Below are positions 39,011-49,339 of a stretch of DNA of 64,000 nt, piece by piece. The translations under genes and the position numbers were made by a program. Position 1 is the first letter of the stretch. The number at the start of each line of letters is the position of its first letter. The notes under the pieces were generated by a model. The model saw nothing but the letters and a program-made list of their open reading frames with translations. It had not been told where the DNA came from and did not search any database. This DNA is from Panulirus ornatus (lineage: Eukaryota; Arthropoda; Malacostraca; Decapoda; Palinuridae), in assembly GCF_036320965.1 (NCBI RefSeq), contig NC_092234.1:33694203-33758202 (forward strand). The letters run 5' to 3'.

Positions 39011-39254
39011 GCGCCGAGTTGCGTACAAAACCAGCTCCTGAGTTTTTGCATTTTTTTCCCAGATGGTTGGTATTCACATCAAATCCTTATTTCACTTTGC
39101 CCCTTCCTTGTATTATTATGTACTCAGGATTAATATCCTGGACAATTAATCAGGCCAGCTTTGGAGTTTGTTTAGGTATCCTTATGAGTTAATGCAATAC
39201 ACGTCACGCTACTTCCGTCATGACCATAGTAACATCCGCAAACGTATTTATTTA

Positions 39255-40215
39255 TCAGTCCAGTCCTTTTGTGTATGTATGTCTGTAATTACCTATTTTT
39301 ACGGGGACGGAATTATACACGGGTAGGTCCCTATCTCTTGAACCATCTGTACTGTTGTCTCCTCATTCATTGTTTCCCAGTTCAGTTTATTCCATGTATC
39401 CATTACTCTCATACAATTAAATTATTATTTTTCATTTTACATCCTCTCTAGCAAGTTTCCATCTAAAATATCATGTAATGAAGTGGTTGTTCTATCTCAG
39501 TATTTTTCTAAGAACTGATCAGAGTCCACACCGCCTAACTCATTTAAACCCTGAAAAGTTGTGATCAGGTCAGAGTCCACACCGCCTAACTGATTTGAAC
39601 CCTGAAAAGTTGTGGTCAGGTCATACCTCACTTTCTTTTCCCATGTTGGGCATATTTAAGGCCTCTTAACTTTTCATTGTAAGTCGGTTGTCTTAATTCC
39701 GATACCATTACTTTTGCCCTTTTCTGGACCTACTCTAGTATCCCTTTGTGCCTTTTTAAGTGCGGTGACCAAACTTGAGAAACATACTCTTCTAGCCTTA
39801 TCTAGGAACAGCTTGCTGAAAATTTCCTTTTCCACGAACTTGAATGCATTTCTGACATTTTTCAGCTGACAGTTTATCTCCCTTTTTATCATCCTAAGCT
39901 GAAAGTGTGGTAACAGTCGCAGGGCCTACGAAAGGGGGGGGAGGGGGTGCAGGGGGTACATTGTCCAAAAGGGGGCCCTGGAATTTCTTCGAATCTCAGA
40001 AAATGTTTGCATATATTGAAGCCTAGCGTTCACATTTTGTGTGAGCCTACATAGCAGAAATATTCTTCAAAACACATGGCATAAAACCGTAGTAGATAAA
40101 AACAGGATGACTGATGGAGAAGGGAAGAGGACCCGAAAGAAACTTTGTACCCCCTGATAAAATTCCTCTCAGAGGCCCTGGTAACAGGATAAGGACGGTG
40201 TTGATTCCCAAGTCT
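39255..40215 (-). pseudogene. CR1-like LINE 3' region
   Basis: Minus strand, 5' to 3': ILKFVEKEIFSKLFLDKAR area (39790-39890), VCFSSLVTALKKAQ, an FQGLNQLGGVDSDQF block, VMDTWNKLN (39385-39410), then a 3' UTR with GGTAGGTAATTAC-like motif at 39280-39300 that meets GT-rich sequence. Order matches CR1-type RT C-termini (RGDLI, GGVD, WNSLP motifs). A 56-bp tandem duplication (AGAGTCCACACCGCCTAACT at ~39521 and ~39572) sits inside the GGVD part. Several stops and frameshifts. Confidence 0.65.
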
Positions 40216-40273
40216 TTTACACACAAAGACTCCTGCAGCCTATCTCTTGCTAGATAGTATCCATATCGTAGTC

Positions 40274-40275
<2 letters not shown>

Positions 40276-40306
<31 letters not shown>

Positions 40307-40910
40307 AATTACCTAATAGTAATTACCCACTTGTACGGGGAGGGAGTTTTTCACCCGTGGGGCCCCATCTCTTCAACCTTCTCTACTGTAAAAAATCTAT
40401 TCAAACTTTTCCCCATTCAGTCTACAGTATTAGTCTTATACTGAAAATATACTTCTTTATATCTTCTTTGACAGGTTTTTTGCTTAATATCGTGTTATGT
40501 CATCTTGCTCTAACCCAACATCATTCGAAGAATTGTCCACTGCTTACGTCATCAGTCGGTTTTAAAACATAAAGATTGTGATCAGGTCACCCTTCACTTT
40601 TCTCATCCACATGGGGCAGTTTTAATGCTTCTAGCCTTTCCCATATAACTCATCTGTCTTCTTTCTGGTACCACGTTGTTTTCCTCCTCTAGACCTTCAC
40701 TATCAGCTTTTTGTACTTCTTCAGATGCTGTGACCAAACTCGAGAAGCTTATTCTAGTTTTGGCCTGATGCAGAATGTGCACGTCTAGGTAGATATTTCC
40801 AAGCTTATATTTGAACGTTATTCTGGTATCTGCTTGCTGAGTTCCGTCTCCTTCATCTTTATCCTGTGGTGCCTGGGAACACAATGTCGACTCCCAAGTG
40901 TGATTACGGT
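40276..40910 (-). pseudogene. CR1-like LINE 3' region with (CA)n tail
   Basis: A better view of the same family: minus strand from 40910 (ACTTGGGAGTCGACATTG) through ITFKYKLGN, HQAKTRISFSSLVTASEEVQ, GLEEENNVVPERRQMSY, and a 3' UTR GGGGCCCCACGGGTGAAAAA, CCGTACAAGTGGGTAATTAC, ending in a (CA)n tail (40276-40306 on plus reads GTn). Frame shifts break the coding part. The CA tail appears to be the element's own 3' end. Confidence 0.7.
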
Positions 40911-41039
40911 TTATGTGTTACAGTGAGAAAGTTTGACACGTGTTGCCCCATCTCTTACCCATGTATAGATGTACCACGTGTTCTCTCTTATTTGTAATAT
41001 ACATATGTATATGTACTATGAATGTATGTAGACGGATGA

Positions 41040-41211
41040 TAGGTGTGTACTTACGAGGGGACGTCCAGCATATTCCTGACCATGACGCATTCCGGGCCAC
41101 CCATGATCGAGCGCATACGTTCGAATGCTGGTTGCGGTAGTCGGTCCACAGTCAACCCAGCTGTTCATCCATCCTTTGGGGTTGGTTGACAAAAGAGGTA
41201 TCTGACTTAGA

Positions 41212-41213
<2 letters not shown>
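41040..41213 (+). mobile_element. tRNA-derived SINE (copy 2)
   Basis: CGTCCAGCATATTCCTGACC, then a B-box-like ACGTTCGAATGCTGG at ~41118, then CGGTAGTCGGTCCACAGTCA, ACCCAGCTGTTCATCC and GGGGTTGGTTGACAAAAGAGG. The body matches the SINEs at 1236-1390 and 51740-52000. It ends near (TA)n. Confidence 0.7.

Positions 41214-41284
<71 letters not shown>
41214..41284. repeat. (TA)n microsatellite
   Basis: TA array on the 3' side of the minus-strand non-autonomous element. Confidence 0.95.
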
Positions 41285-41290
<6 letters not shown>

Positions 41291-41524
41291 TTCAAACTAT
41301 TCGCCATTTCCCGCATTAGCAAGGTAGCGTTAAGAACAGAGGACTGGGCCTCTCAGGGAATATCCTCACCTGGCCTCGTTCTCTGTTCCTTCTTTTGGTA
41401 AATTAAAAAAAAAAAAAAAAACGAGAGGGGAGGATTTCCAGCCCCCCACTCCCTCCCCTTTTAGTCGCCTTCTGCGACACGCAGGGAATACGTGGGAAGT
41501 ATTCTTTCTCCCCTATCCCCAGGG

Positions 41525-41527
<3 letters not shown>
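41291..41527 (-). mobile_element. Non-autonomous RTE head-tail element (copy 2)
   Basis: Minus strand from ATCCCTGGGGATAGGGGAGA (41527) through the AATACTTCCCACGTATTCCC, GCGTGTCGCAGAAGGCGACT and GGAAATCCTCCCCTCTCG head, a poly(A/T) stretch, AAGAAGGAACAGAGAACGAG, and the tail TTCTTAACGCTACCTTGCTA-ATGCGGGAAATGGCGAATAG. The head equals the 5' UTR of the RTE at 36530. The tail resembles the RTE 3' terminal box. No coding capacity. (TA)n on both sides. Confidence 0.85.

Positions 41528-41602
<75 letters not shown>
41527..41602. repeat. (TA)n microsatellite
   Basis: TA array on the 5' side of the non-autonomous element. Confidence 0.95.
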
Positions 41603-41605
<3 letters not shown>

Positions 41606-41799
41606 TTGATGAAATGGCTTTGATTAGGGCCTCAGTTGCCCATGCCATCTCATCTGAATATTTAAAAAAAAAAGATATATGCATAATGACATAATGTGTA
41701 TGTAACTGGAGAGTGTTACACTGTTCATAAATGGGTGTAAGATGTTTCATTACGTTCCAGAAAGTGGGCGTAAGGAAGGAGCTTTAGTGTGAGTATGTA

Positions 41800-42650
41800 G
41801 TTATACAGTGGTTATGGAGGGGTATGTGTATGTGTGAACGTGGGGAGTGGTATGATTGTATGGTGATAGTTGCTCCGGTGTGTCGGCTTCAGGTTAATTT
41901 GAGTGGAGTTGAGCGATATGGCAACGTGAATGTTAAGTGGGTTAGTATGATGAGTGATATGGCAACATGTGAGTGTAAGTGGTGATGAGTGATATGGCAA
42001 CATGTGAGTATAAGTGGGTAAGTGAGGGTGTGTGTTATAGCAACGTTTGAGTGTAATCTTAGAAATGTTAGTTAGTGGAATGGCAACATGTCAGTGTAAG
42101 TGGGTAAGAGTTATTGGTATGGCAACAAGTGAGTATAAGCGGATGGTAGTGAGTGATATAGCACATGTGAGTATAAGTGGTAGAGTGGTATAGAAACATG
42201 TGAGTGTGAGTGTGAAAGTGCGAGTGAGTGGCTTGACAACATCTGAGTCTGAGTGTAAGTGGTAAGTGTTTGTGAATGATATGGCAACATGTGAGTGTAA
42301 GTGGTTAAATGATGGTGAGCGTATGGCAAATGTGAGTGTAAATGGGTAAGTGGTGGTGAGTGTTATGACATGTGAGTGTAATTGGATAGGTGTTAATGAG
42401 TGATAATGGTAACATGTGAGTGTAAGTGGTTAAGTGGAGGTGAGTGTTATGGCAACATCTGAGTGTAAGTGGTTAAGGTGGTGGTGAGTGGTATGGCAAC
42501 ATCTGAGTGTAAGTGGGTAAGTGGGGGTGAGTGGTAAGGCAACATCTGAGTGTAAGTGGTTAAATGGGGGTGAGTGATATGGCAACATCTGAGTGTAAGT
42601 GGGTAAGTGGTGGTGTGTTCTAGCAACATGTGAGTGGAGCGCGTAGTAGG
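41800..42650. repeat. 43-44-bp degenerate minisatellite
   Basis: Unit TATGGCAACATCTGAGTGTA-AGTGGTTAAGTGGGGGTGAG. GCAACATCTG occurs at 42452, 42496, 42539 and 42582. Earlier copies are more divergent and of varying length. A 16-nt G run is at 42776-42791. Between 42650 and 43240 nothing else is recognised. Confidence 0.85.
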
Positions 42651-43244
42651 TCTGGTGGTGATGACATACATACACGGAATGGGTGGGCCAGCGAGGCCCA
42701 CATACGCCTCCCTCACTAAGCCATGCATTTGATTATGAATTTCTTTGTGATTACCATGAGTGGAGGATTGCTAAAGGGGGGGGGGGGGGGGCGTCAAGTC
42801 TTGCCAGTGTTCAAAGTTGAGGTTTTCAAAACCGTTTTTCCTGTGATATTCAGAATCACGTGTGTCACCGTACTTTAAAGATCATCTTATGGACAGCCTT
42901 ACTTCAAAAGGTCATTTACGTAACTTTACAACTCATTGGAAAAGAAAACCATTTAGCCCAGCAGACTTACATGCTAATAATAAGACCTTCAAGTAATACG
43001 GTCATATGACTAGCATTATGTAAAGTATACATAAAAACTACCGCTTCTATACAACGTTCAGGTGTGATGCCATGTCATTATCAGCAATAATTTGACATTT
43101 CTGCATAATTTATCGAGTGTCACGCTCCACTGTAGCAGACTCTGGGGTCCCAGCGAAAGGGCCACATCCAGCCCACAGGGGTAGCAGGTTAGGTTGCCAC
43201 ACCACACACCATGGAGACCCCACCACCCTGTTATTAACACCATT

Positions 43245-43405
43245 ATATGTGTAATTATCTTTTCATACATCACGTGGAGAGAGTTTTACGCTCGTGGGGC
43301 CGCATCTTTGGTACATTTGATAGCATCAAGAAGACATATAAATCTTTGTAAGCTGCAGCCAGTATTTACCGTCTCCTTGTTTAGACCATTCCAACCAGCC
43401 AGTAC
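43245..43405 (-). pseudogene. CR1-like 3' UTR fragment
   Basis: GTGTAATTATCTTTTCATAC, GAGAGAGTTTTACGCTCGTG and GGGCCGCATCTTTGG match the 3' UTR at 40310-40380 (GGAGGGAGTTTTTCACCCGT, GGGGCCCCATCTCTTC). Confidence 0.6.
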
Positions 43406-43475
43406 CCTTGCTTCTGCAGTTTCTTTCTCGAGTCAGCCACCAGAACACTGTCATCTGCAAACAGACTACAACCAT
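43405..43475 (-). pseudogene. Short RT active-site fragment
   Basis: About 70 bp. The minus strand reads LFADDSVLVADSR, matching the FADDTALVADS block of the RTE copies (CTTCTGCAGTTTCT and GAATCAGCCACCAG). It is an isolated fragment joined to CR1-like sequence. Confidence 0.55.
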
Positions 43476-43509
43476 TGCTAAACCAAAACATGAGCTCGTC
43501 TAACACCTT

Positions 43510-43770
43510 TTCGAAGGTGACGACATGTCTTGATTTACATGGAGCAGAGGTGGCAAGGGAAGTGACTCTGACATGCCCTACAAACGCTGACCTACACTAC
43601 GAAATAAAGATCCTCCTAGTAAAGTCCCACCTCAACATGCTAGGCAGTCATTACTATGCACCTGCACTCGACCCTTAACCACCAGACCCCCAGGTAGGAA
43701 TAAGAAGCTCACAGACGACACCATTCTTTGTTTACATCCATCTTGACCTGCCTGTTCCTCAGCTGATCAT
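43510..43770 (+). pseudogene. Second LINE family, C-terminal RT remnant
   Basis: Plus-strand frame with ADLHYEIKILLVKSHLNMLG and SHYYAPALDP, similar in layout to KMSGAQIFATAQN in the remnant at 17041-18020 and to the HLHDET..LP..HLDMLGTQ motif of arthropod Jockey/I-like LINEs. A stop follows ALDP and the sequence degenerates. Confidence 0.45.
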
Positions 43771-43839
43771 GCCCTCTTGACCTGCCTGTTCCCCTTGCTG
43801 ATCATGGCCTCTGGTAACTCTGGTACTCCACCTCGGGGA

Positions 43840-44225
43840 GAACGTCAACGTCATCCATATGATTAGGAACTTAGATGCTGATATCAGGTCGTTCCTCTCT
43901 CGTCTCTCCTCAGTGGTGACATCTGTGTAGCCCTCAGTCTTTTATTGTTGCTCAGCTTCCTTAATTAAGATACCATCTTGGTAATTCTTCTCTGGACCCA
44001 GTCATTCTTAATTTTTTTGCTCCCTTTGGTACGGTAAGCAGACATGAGAAGCGTAATCCAGCTTCGATATAACGTATGCTGTGAGCAGCATACCTCATAT
44101 TTCTCGATCCACATACTTGACTGCGTATTTGGTATATGCCAGCAGATAGTGTGCCTCTCACAGATCTGGTGGTGTCCACCCTTGGTGACAGATTAGGTGG
44201 TGTCGTCCCCTTGATCTGTGTCACT
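43840..44225 (-). pseudogene. CR1-like RT C-terminal fragment
   Basis: Minus strand: VRGTLSAGIYQIRSQVCGSR, the ITYIEAGLRFSCLLTVPKGA thumb-like region, KKLRMTGSREELPRWYLN, then a GDLI-equivalent near 43890. Matches the order in the fragments at 39255, 40276 and 51405. Confidence 0.55.
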
Positions 44226-44273
44226 CATAGATTCATGAAGATTATTTTCCGCTAAGTAATATTCTATCCAAGG

Positions 44274-44276
<3 letters not shown>

Positions 44277-44309
<33 letters not shown>

Positions 44310-44428
44310 CAACCCCAGGACCTCGAGAAGCCTGCATTATCTTTTGTTCGCTGAGGTTGATGATACAGCCTCCCCGAAGGTGACTTCTTGCTCGAGGTGT
44401 TGCGTCTTGTAGCCGGAGTTCAAGAACA

Positions 44429-44510
<82 letters not shown>
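44277..44510. repeat. Two (TA)n arrays enclosing an unclassified repeat scrap
   Basis: TA arrays at 44277-44307 and 44432-44510. The 124 bp between them reads on the minus strand VFLNSGYKTQHLEQEVTFG and resembles AFPDSACKWLQTKRDVTVS at 53995-54070, which also lies next to a (TA)n array. Possibly another repeat family with a TA-rich end. Confidence 0.6.
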
Positions 44511-44512
<2 letters not shown>

Positions 44513-44515
44513 TGC

Positions 44516-44748
44516 TATCCCTGGGGATAGGGGAGAAAGAATACTTCCCACGCATTCCCTGCGTGTCGTAGAAGGCGACTAAAATGGAAGGGAGCGGGGG
44601 GCTGGAAATCCTCCCCTCTCATTTTTTTTTTTAATTTTCCAAAAGAAGGAACAGAGAAGGGGGCCAGGTGAGGATATTCCCTCAAAGGCCCAGTCCTCTG
44701 TTCTTAACGCTACCTCGCTAATGCGGGAAATGGCGAATAGTATGAAAG
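44516..44748 (+). mobile_element. Non-autonomous RTE head-tail element (copy 3)
   Basis: Clean plus-strand copy. Head TATCCCTGGGGATAGGGGAG to CTGGAAATCCTCCCCTCTCA (44516-44625), poly(T), AATTTTCCAAAAGAAGGAAC-AGAGAAGGGGGCC, AGGATATTCCCTCAAAGGCC, then tail TTCTTAACGCTACCTCGCTA-ATGCGGGAAATGGCGAATAG-TATGAAAG. The head resembles the RTE 5' UTR to and slightly past its start codon. About 230 bp, no ORF. Preceded by (TA)n. Confidence 0.87.
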
Positions 44749-44759
44749 AAGAAAGAAAT

Positions 44760-47350
44760 ATATTGTGCATACTTTATGCGCACGTAGATACATTTCGCTG
44801 TAAATTCTCAGTAATTGTGTTAGCTTCAAGTACTATTCCTAATTGTAATGAGGCAGATGGAAGGTGGGCAACACTATCTATGATGTTCACGTCATGATAA
44901 TTACATGTGTCCCGGGTAGACCGAGTGACCCCCTTCCCCAGCTCCACCCTCCCTCCCTCCCTCCCTCGCAATTGTCCTCGCGGTGTACTTGTTTGCCTCC
45001 TCTCCCGCCACTCTATCGCCCTAATTCTCACGTTCTCCAGTCGCATTGGCGATTATTGTCAGCATTCAGTTATGTGCGACCAATTGGTACTTAATTGATT
45101 GATATAACCTTTCACGTAGAAGTACAACAATGATGATTAAACTCCCACAGAAAAATAATCTTTGTCTAAAGAAGTTGGCGTTCATAGTGTACTTAGTTGC
45201 CAGTTTGTATTAAGTATATTTCACTTAGTGTCTCTGAGGTACAGTATATTAAGTAAACTAATACTGTTATAAAGTGTCCAGATAGGAAGAGATAGTTTAA
45301 TGATACCAAAGTGAATCAAAGTCTTTGAGCAGTACCTTAATTCATTACCAAAGTAAGTTTGGCTTTGTCTGTCTACAGGTAAAACTACGCTCTATTAAGG
45401 GCCTAAAGATCAGCTGTTCTGATCCCCTGAAGAAGCATAACACGAGAGGTGCCCTAAACCGAGCATATGCCTAAGAATCAAATGTCAGGAGAAGTGTTAT
45501 GCTTCAGTCTGAGTGAAAGTGGTGTGACCCTTTCCACACACACATTTCGATTTGCTGCGTCGAACGAAACAAGTGGTGCACGCGCGTACAGTGCATAGGA
45601 GGGAGCTTGGTGACAACTATCTACGTGACTTGGTGAGTGTTGAAGCTTCTGATAGAACAGTTCGTATGATAAAGACCAACAACGGAAGACGTGTCTAACA
45701 CCCACATAGTGATCGAAAAAGGTGAGCTGAAGTGCGTGCAGAAGGGTGTATAGTGTTTTGTAATATTGATCACGGTACTCCTCGATGGATTACGGATTTC
45801 CATGGAAAAGATCCGTCTTAATTTGTGATGGAAGCTACACTAGCCTCGTTCGATCAGTCTGCAGCTATAAGTACTAGAACTGTGGGTAAAGTGAGACGAA
45901 ATGCCAAGGCGAAATAGCAGTAGACTGAGGCTAGTGCGTATCTGTGATGCAGCCTTTGTTGATGTACACACATGACCCACACCCGCTGGCTTGTTGATAT
46001 TAGTCAGACCCTGGTTTATTGAATTCCCACATTTACCTTTTTTTTTTTATCTTATGCGTCTTTATCAAAGCAAGACTTTTTCTTGTGTTTCTGTTGTACA
46101 CTTCTCACCTGCATAGTATACAGAGGCAGGTGAGATGTATCTTAATGTCATCAATTTTATTCATTGTTAAAATTGTTCGATACTATTTATGTCTCCAGGT
46201 GTTTCCTTTGCTGAAGAGATGAATATCTCGTGATCAACATATAAATTGTAGTATTAACTAAGAAAGTACCAGATATTACCATATTCGATCTCCTGTAGTT
46301 TTCTCGGATTATTTCATAGCTTGTAACTGTTATCAGATGTCATTTAAAGGTAGCGTATTTTCTTTCATATTTTTTAAACTTTTATAAGATAAGATTAAGA
46401 CCGTCGTAATTTTTCTTTCGAGTTCATTTGTTTGTCGTTCGTCAAGGGGTAATTATTACGCCACGCACAAACTACTGTTTCGTAATGTCATGTTTATATA
46501 GCTCCCGTATAATTTTTAAGGAGACCAGAAAGTGGTTCTGCCCAAACAAGTATTGTTTTTCTCCTTAACGGTATTTGCATCAGTAAAGGTCAAATGCGCC
46601 TAGTCTAAACCCAGGAGTGGTGTTGTCGAATACACCCACAACCCCTGAACAGTTCCACATTGCCACGTTTTCTTCCATTATACTTCGAACTGCGTAGATC
46701 ATCGTTTTCTGCCTAAATCTATTCATGCAGGAGTTGAGGACCAAATTGAAAAGAAAATCTGTCTTTAAAATCTAAATGAACAATTTTATATTCTTGTACC
46801 GTTATATCACTGTGCCACAATCCAAAACACAGAGTTTATAAAATAGAAAAACCCAAATCTCCGACTGCAAAGTCGCGCAAGGTCTACCCAGCTGAGCAGT
46901 TGCGTCATCGATACACCACAATACACGAAATCACGGCTGCCTTCTGTGATACCAAGATTGAAAATGACCTGAATATTATAATCAATTGCCGTCACATATT
47001 CTGGCAGTCCTTTACGATATTCTGCAGCCAAATTCTTATTACTCCTTTACGTAGGAGTTGAAGTGCGGGAACTTCCATCTCGAATACTTATCCAAGATGG
47101 CAAGTTAGAACATGAAAGCGGACATGAATCATCATTGAATTTATTTAGTCAGCGAACACTGAAGGTCATCAGCATCTTGCGAGGCAAGGTACGACCTTCA
47201 CAGCAAGGTACCAGTCTCCCATCTCCTCTATTTTCAAGGTTAAAAGCATGGAGTGTACAACGTCCACAACTGCACGAGCCACTCCCTCATGCTAATACCC
47301 ACCCGCCCTGCCTGTAAAAACCAAACTTGCGCCTCATACTTAAGTAAGCG
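44760..47350. other. Intergenic, nothing recognised
   Basis: Mostly unique sequence. Short open frames (for example 47063-47317) lack recognisable domains, splice context or repeats. A (AC)n array lies at 47361-47392. Confidence 0.5.
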
Positions 47351-47358
47351 TCCTCCAT

Positions 47359-47360
<2 letters not shown>

Positions 47361-47392
<32 letters not shown>
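47361..47392. repeat. (AC)n microsatellite
   Basis: Sixteen AC units. Confidence 0.95.
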
Positions 47393-47579
47393 CATGAGAA
47401 ATGTGTACCAACAACTTCGTAACTGTAAATTTTCTGGGTTGATAGAATGTTCAGCTGTAATTATTATAAAAAAAAGAGTAATGTGTTCTGGGATCTAACG
47501 TCTTGGAAGATGTCTTACATAACTGCCAAGGAGTGTTGCTCTTGTATCATATGTTATCTACGTGTATCGTGAGATGCGT

Positions 47580-47850
47580 CAGATACTCGCCTGTACCGCA
47601 GTGTTCGCCTGTAATGTCGTACTGAGCTGTACCTCAGTGCACACCTGTGTACCCCCTTACCTTTGTCTTTACTGGTACATCTGTACTCACCTGTACACTC
47701 GTACATATTTCTATACTCGCGCTTACTTGTACCCCCGTGATCAGCCTTACAGCCACACTCAGTGTACCGTCGTCATACTCACTTGGCGTACCCCCGTGTA
47801 CCGTCGCCGTGCCGGTTTCCCCCCTTGTAGACCACATATGATTATCGTAC
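47580..47850. repeat. Degenerate short-period repeat
   Basis: Variants of CCTGTACYCCCGTGT recur every ~14-16 bp, with frequent substitutions. Not a gene by any signal I can see. Confidence 0.5.
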
Positions 47851-48045
47851 CCAAGCCCTCCTCATGTATCGGGTAGCAACCCGATGTCAGGTGAGCTGTG
47901 CTCTGTCTGATGTGTTCCAAGTGAGGCAGGTGATCAGCCTGCACGAGCTTCCTCCTGCAGGTGTGGGTTGGTATGACGACGCCGTGGTCGAGTCGCTGGA
48001 GAGATCTTTGTGGTTGTCGAATATAACTGTGCAGACGGAAGATTA

Positions 48046-48094
48046 CGTTATTATTATTAGTATTTTTATTACCATTATTATTATTATTATTATG

Positions 48095-48124
<30 letters not shown>
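48046..48124. repeat. (TTA)n microsatellite
   Basis: About 25 TTA units with a few interruptions. Confidence 0.93.
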
Positions 48125-48125
<1 letters not shown>

Positions 48126-48332
48126 TTCATTTTACATATATAATTCCAGGATCTCCTTTATAGGCCCCTGCAACCTATAGGCTGCGGTATAGTCAGTAGC
48201 AGGCACAAAGATGGAACAAGAAGTTTCGTAATGCTGTAGTCTCAGTTCTCGGCTGACGATAAGTGTTTATAGTGTTTATTATTAGTCGTGCTAAAAGTGA
48301 CCTCAAAAAGGCGGAGTTCAGTAACTGGAAAG

Positions 48333-48440
<108 letters not shown>

Positions 48441-48458
48441 TGTGTGTGTATGTGTGGC

Positions 48459-48556
48459 AGAAATACTTCCCACGTATTCCCTGCGTGTTGTAGAAAGCGA
48501 CTAAAGAGGGAGGAGCTGGAAATCCTCACCTCTGAAACGTTACTTCGCTGAGATGG
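48459..48556 (+). mobile_element. Non-autonomous RTE head-tail element (copy 4, internally deleted)
   Basis: AGAAATACTTCCCACGTATT, CCCTGCGTGTTGTAGAAAGC and GGAAATCCTCACCTCT (head) join directly to GAAACGTTACTTCGCTGAGA (tail-like). The first ~20 bp and the middle are missing. Confidence 0.65.
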
Positions 48557-48985
48557 ACAGACAGACAAGACCTAGAGTTTGGTCACGTGACCGTCCATAA
48601 GGCTTGAAGGACAAGTCACGGGGCCCAACCCTTGACCTAAGATACCTGACATGTGACCCACCCACTGGCTTTAGGAGGGGTTGGGGATAATCCTCTTAAT
48701 GACAGAAGCCATGATCAGATCAGGTGACCACTGCCCACATAACAGGTTGAAGTTAAGGGTAGAGCTAATGAAAGCAGATTCTCTTTTCCTACTAAAGGTA
48801 CAGAGAGACTTATATAACAAAGAAGAATTGCCCCAGTCAGTAGCGTGACCGTCATTTTGTATATGTTTAGAAATGGCAGAGTTTTCCTGATCGTACCTAA
48901 CAGCATGTTTATGCCAAGCTATTCTAGTGCTTAGACTACGGCCAGTTTGACCAAGATATACATCGTTACCTTCTTTACAAGGTTA
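48557..48985 (-). pseudogene. Penelope-like GIY-YIG endonuclease domain, 3' end
   Basis: Reading minus from ~48985: VYKIT, then after a one-base frameshift NDVYLGQTGRSLSTRIAWHK, HAVRYDQENSAISKHIQNDG and HATDWGNSS, ending NPS and a stop near 48667. YLGQTGR with the spaced Arg/His residues is the classic Penelope GIY-YIG core. About 110 bp of probable 3' UTR follow to the non-autonomous element. The RT part is absent. The domain is a different lineage from the copy at 15700-16925. Confidence 0.78.
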
Positions 48986-49016
48986 TCTTATAAACCTGGG
49001 GTTTATAAGATAACCT
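48980..49016. repeat. Palindrome at inverted Penelope junction
   Basis: Arms GGTTATCTTATAAACC (48981-48996) and GGTTTATAAGATAACC (49000-49015), perfectly complementary with a 3-nt spacer; one further flanking A/T pair also matches. Confidence 0.92.
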
Positions 49017-49045
49017 GTCAAGAATGTAATAATGTTTACACTCAC
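49000..49045 (+). pseudogene. Penelope GIY-YIG start, inverted duplicate scrap
   Basis: Plus strand GVYKITCQECNNVY, the opening of the same GIY-YIG domain found on the minus strand to its left, in head-to-head orientation. Similarity stops after about 45 bp. Confidence 0.65.
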
Positions 49046-49339
49046 TCAGCTCTCACTTGTTTTCATAAGTTCTCTTGCCATCTTTTGTCTGCACAATCGT
49101 GTTTAAATGTAATCATGATGGAGTTCAGCAGACTATGGTCACTAGTCCCCTGCACCATAGGATGCTGAGAATCTCTAGAGTTCCCACCTGACTACTGCTA
49201 ATAAGGGAGGGAGGGAGGGCAGTTGACACAGTTGTAGTACCGGCCTCTCCCACGACATTTTCCTCTCCAGTAGACCTGCCTCTTTTTCTGTTCACGATAC
49301 CAGCATTTGTGATCTTTTTAGCAACTTCTCTTGAACACC

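Noticed and set aside
47759..48130. Asn-rich frame
   Set aside because: Translation of the (TTA)n microsatellite.
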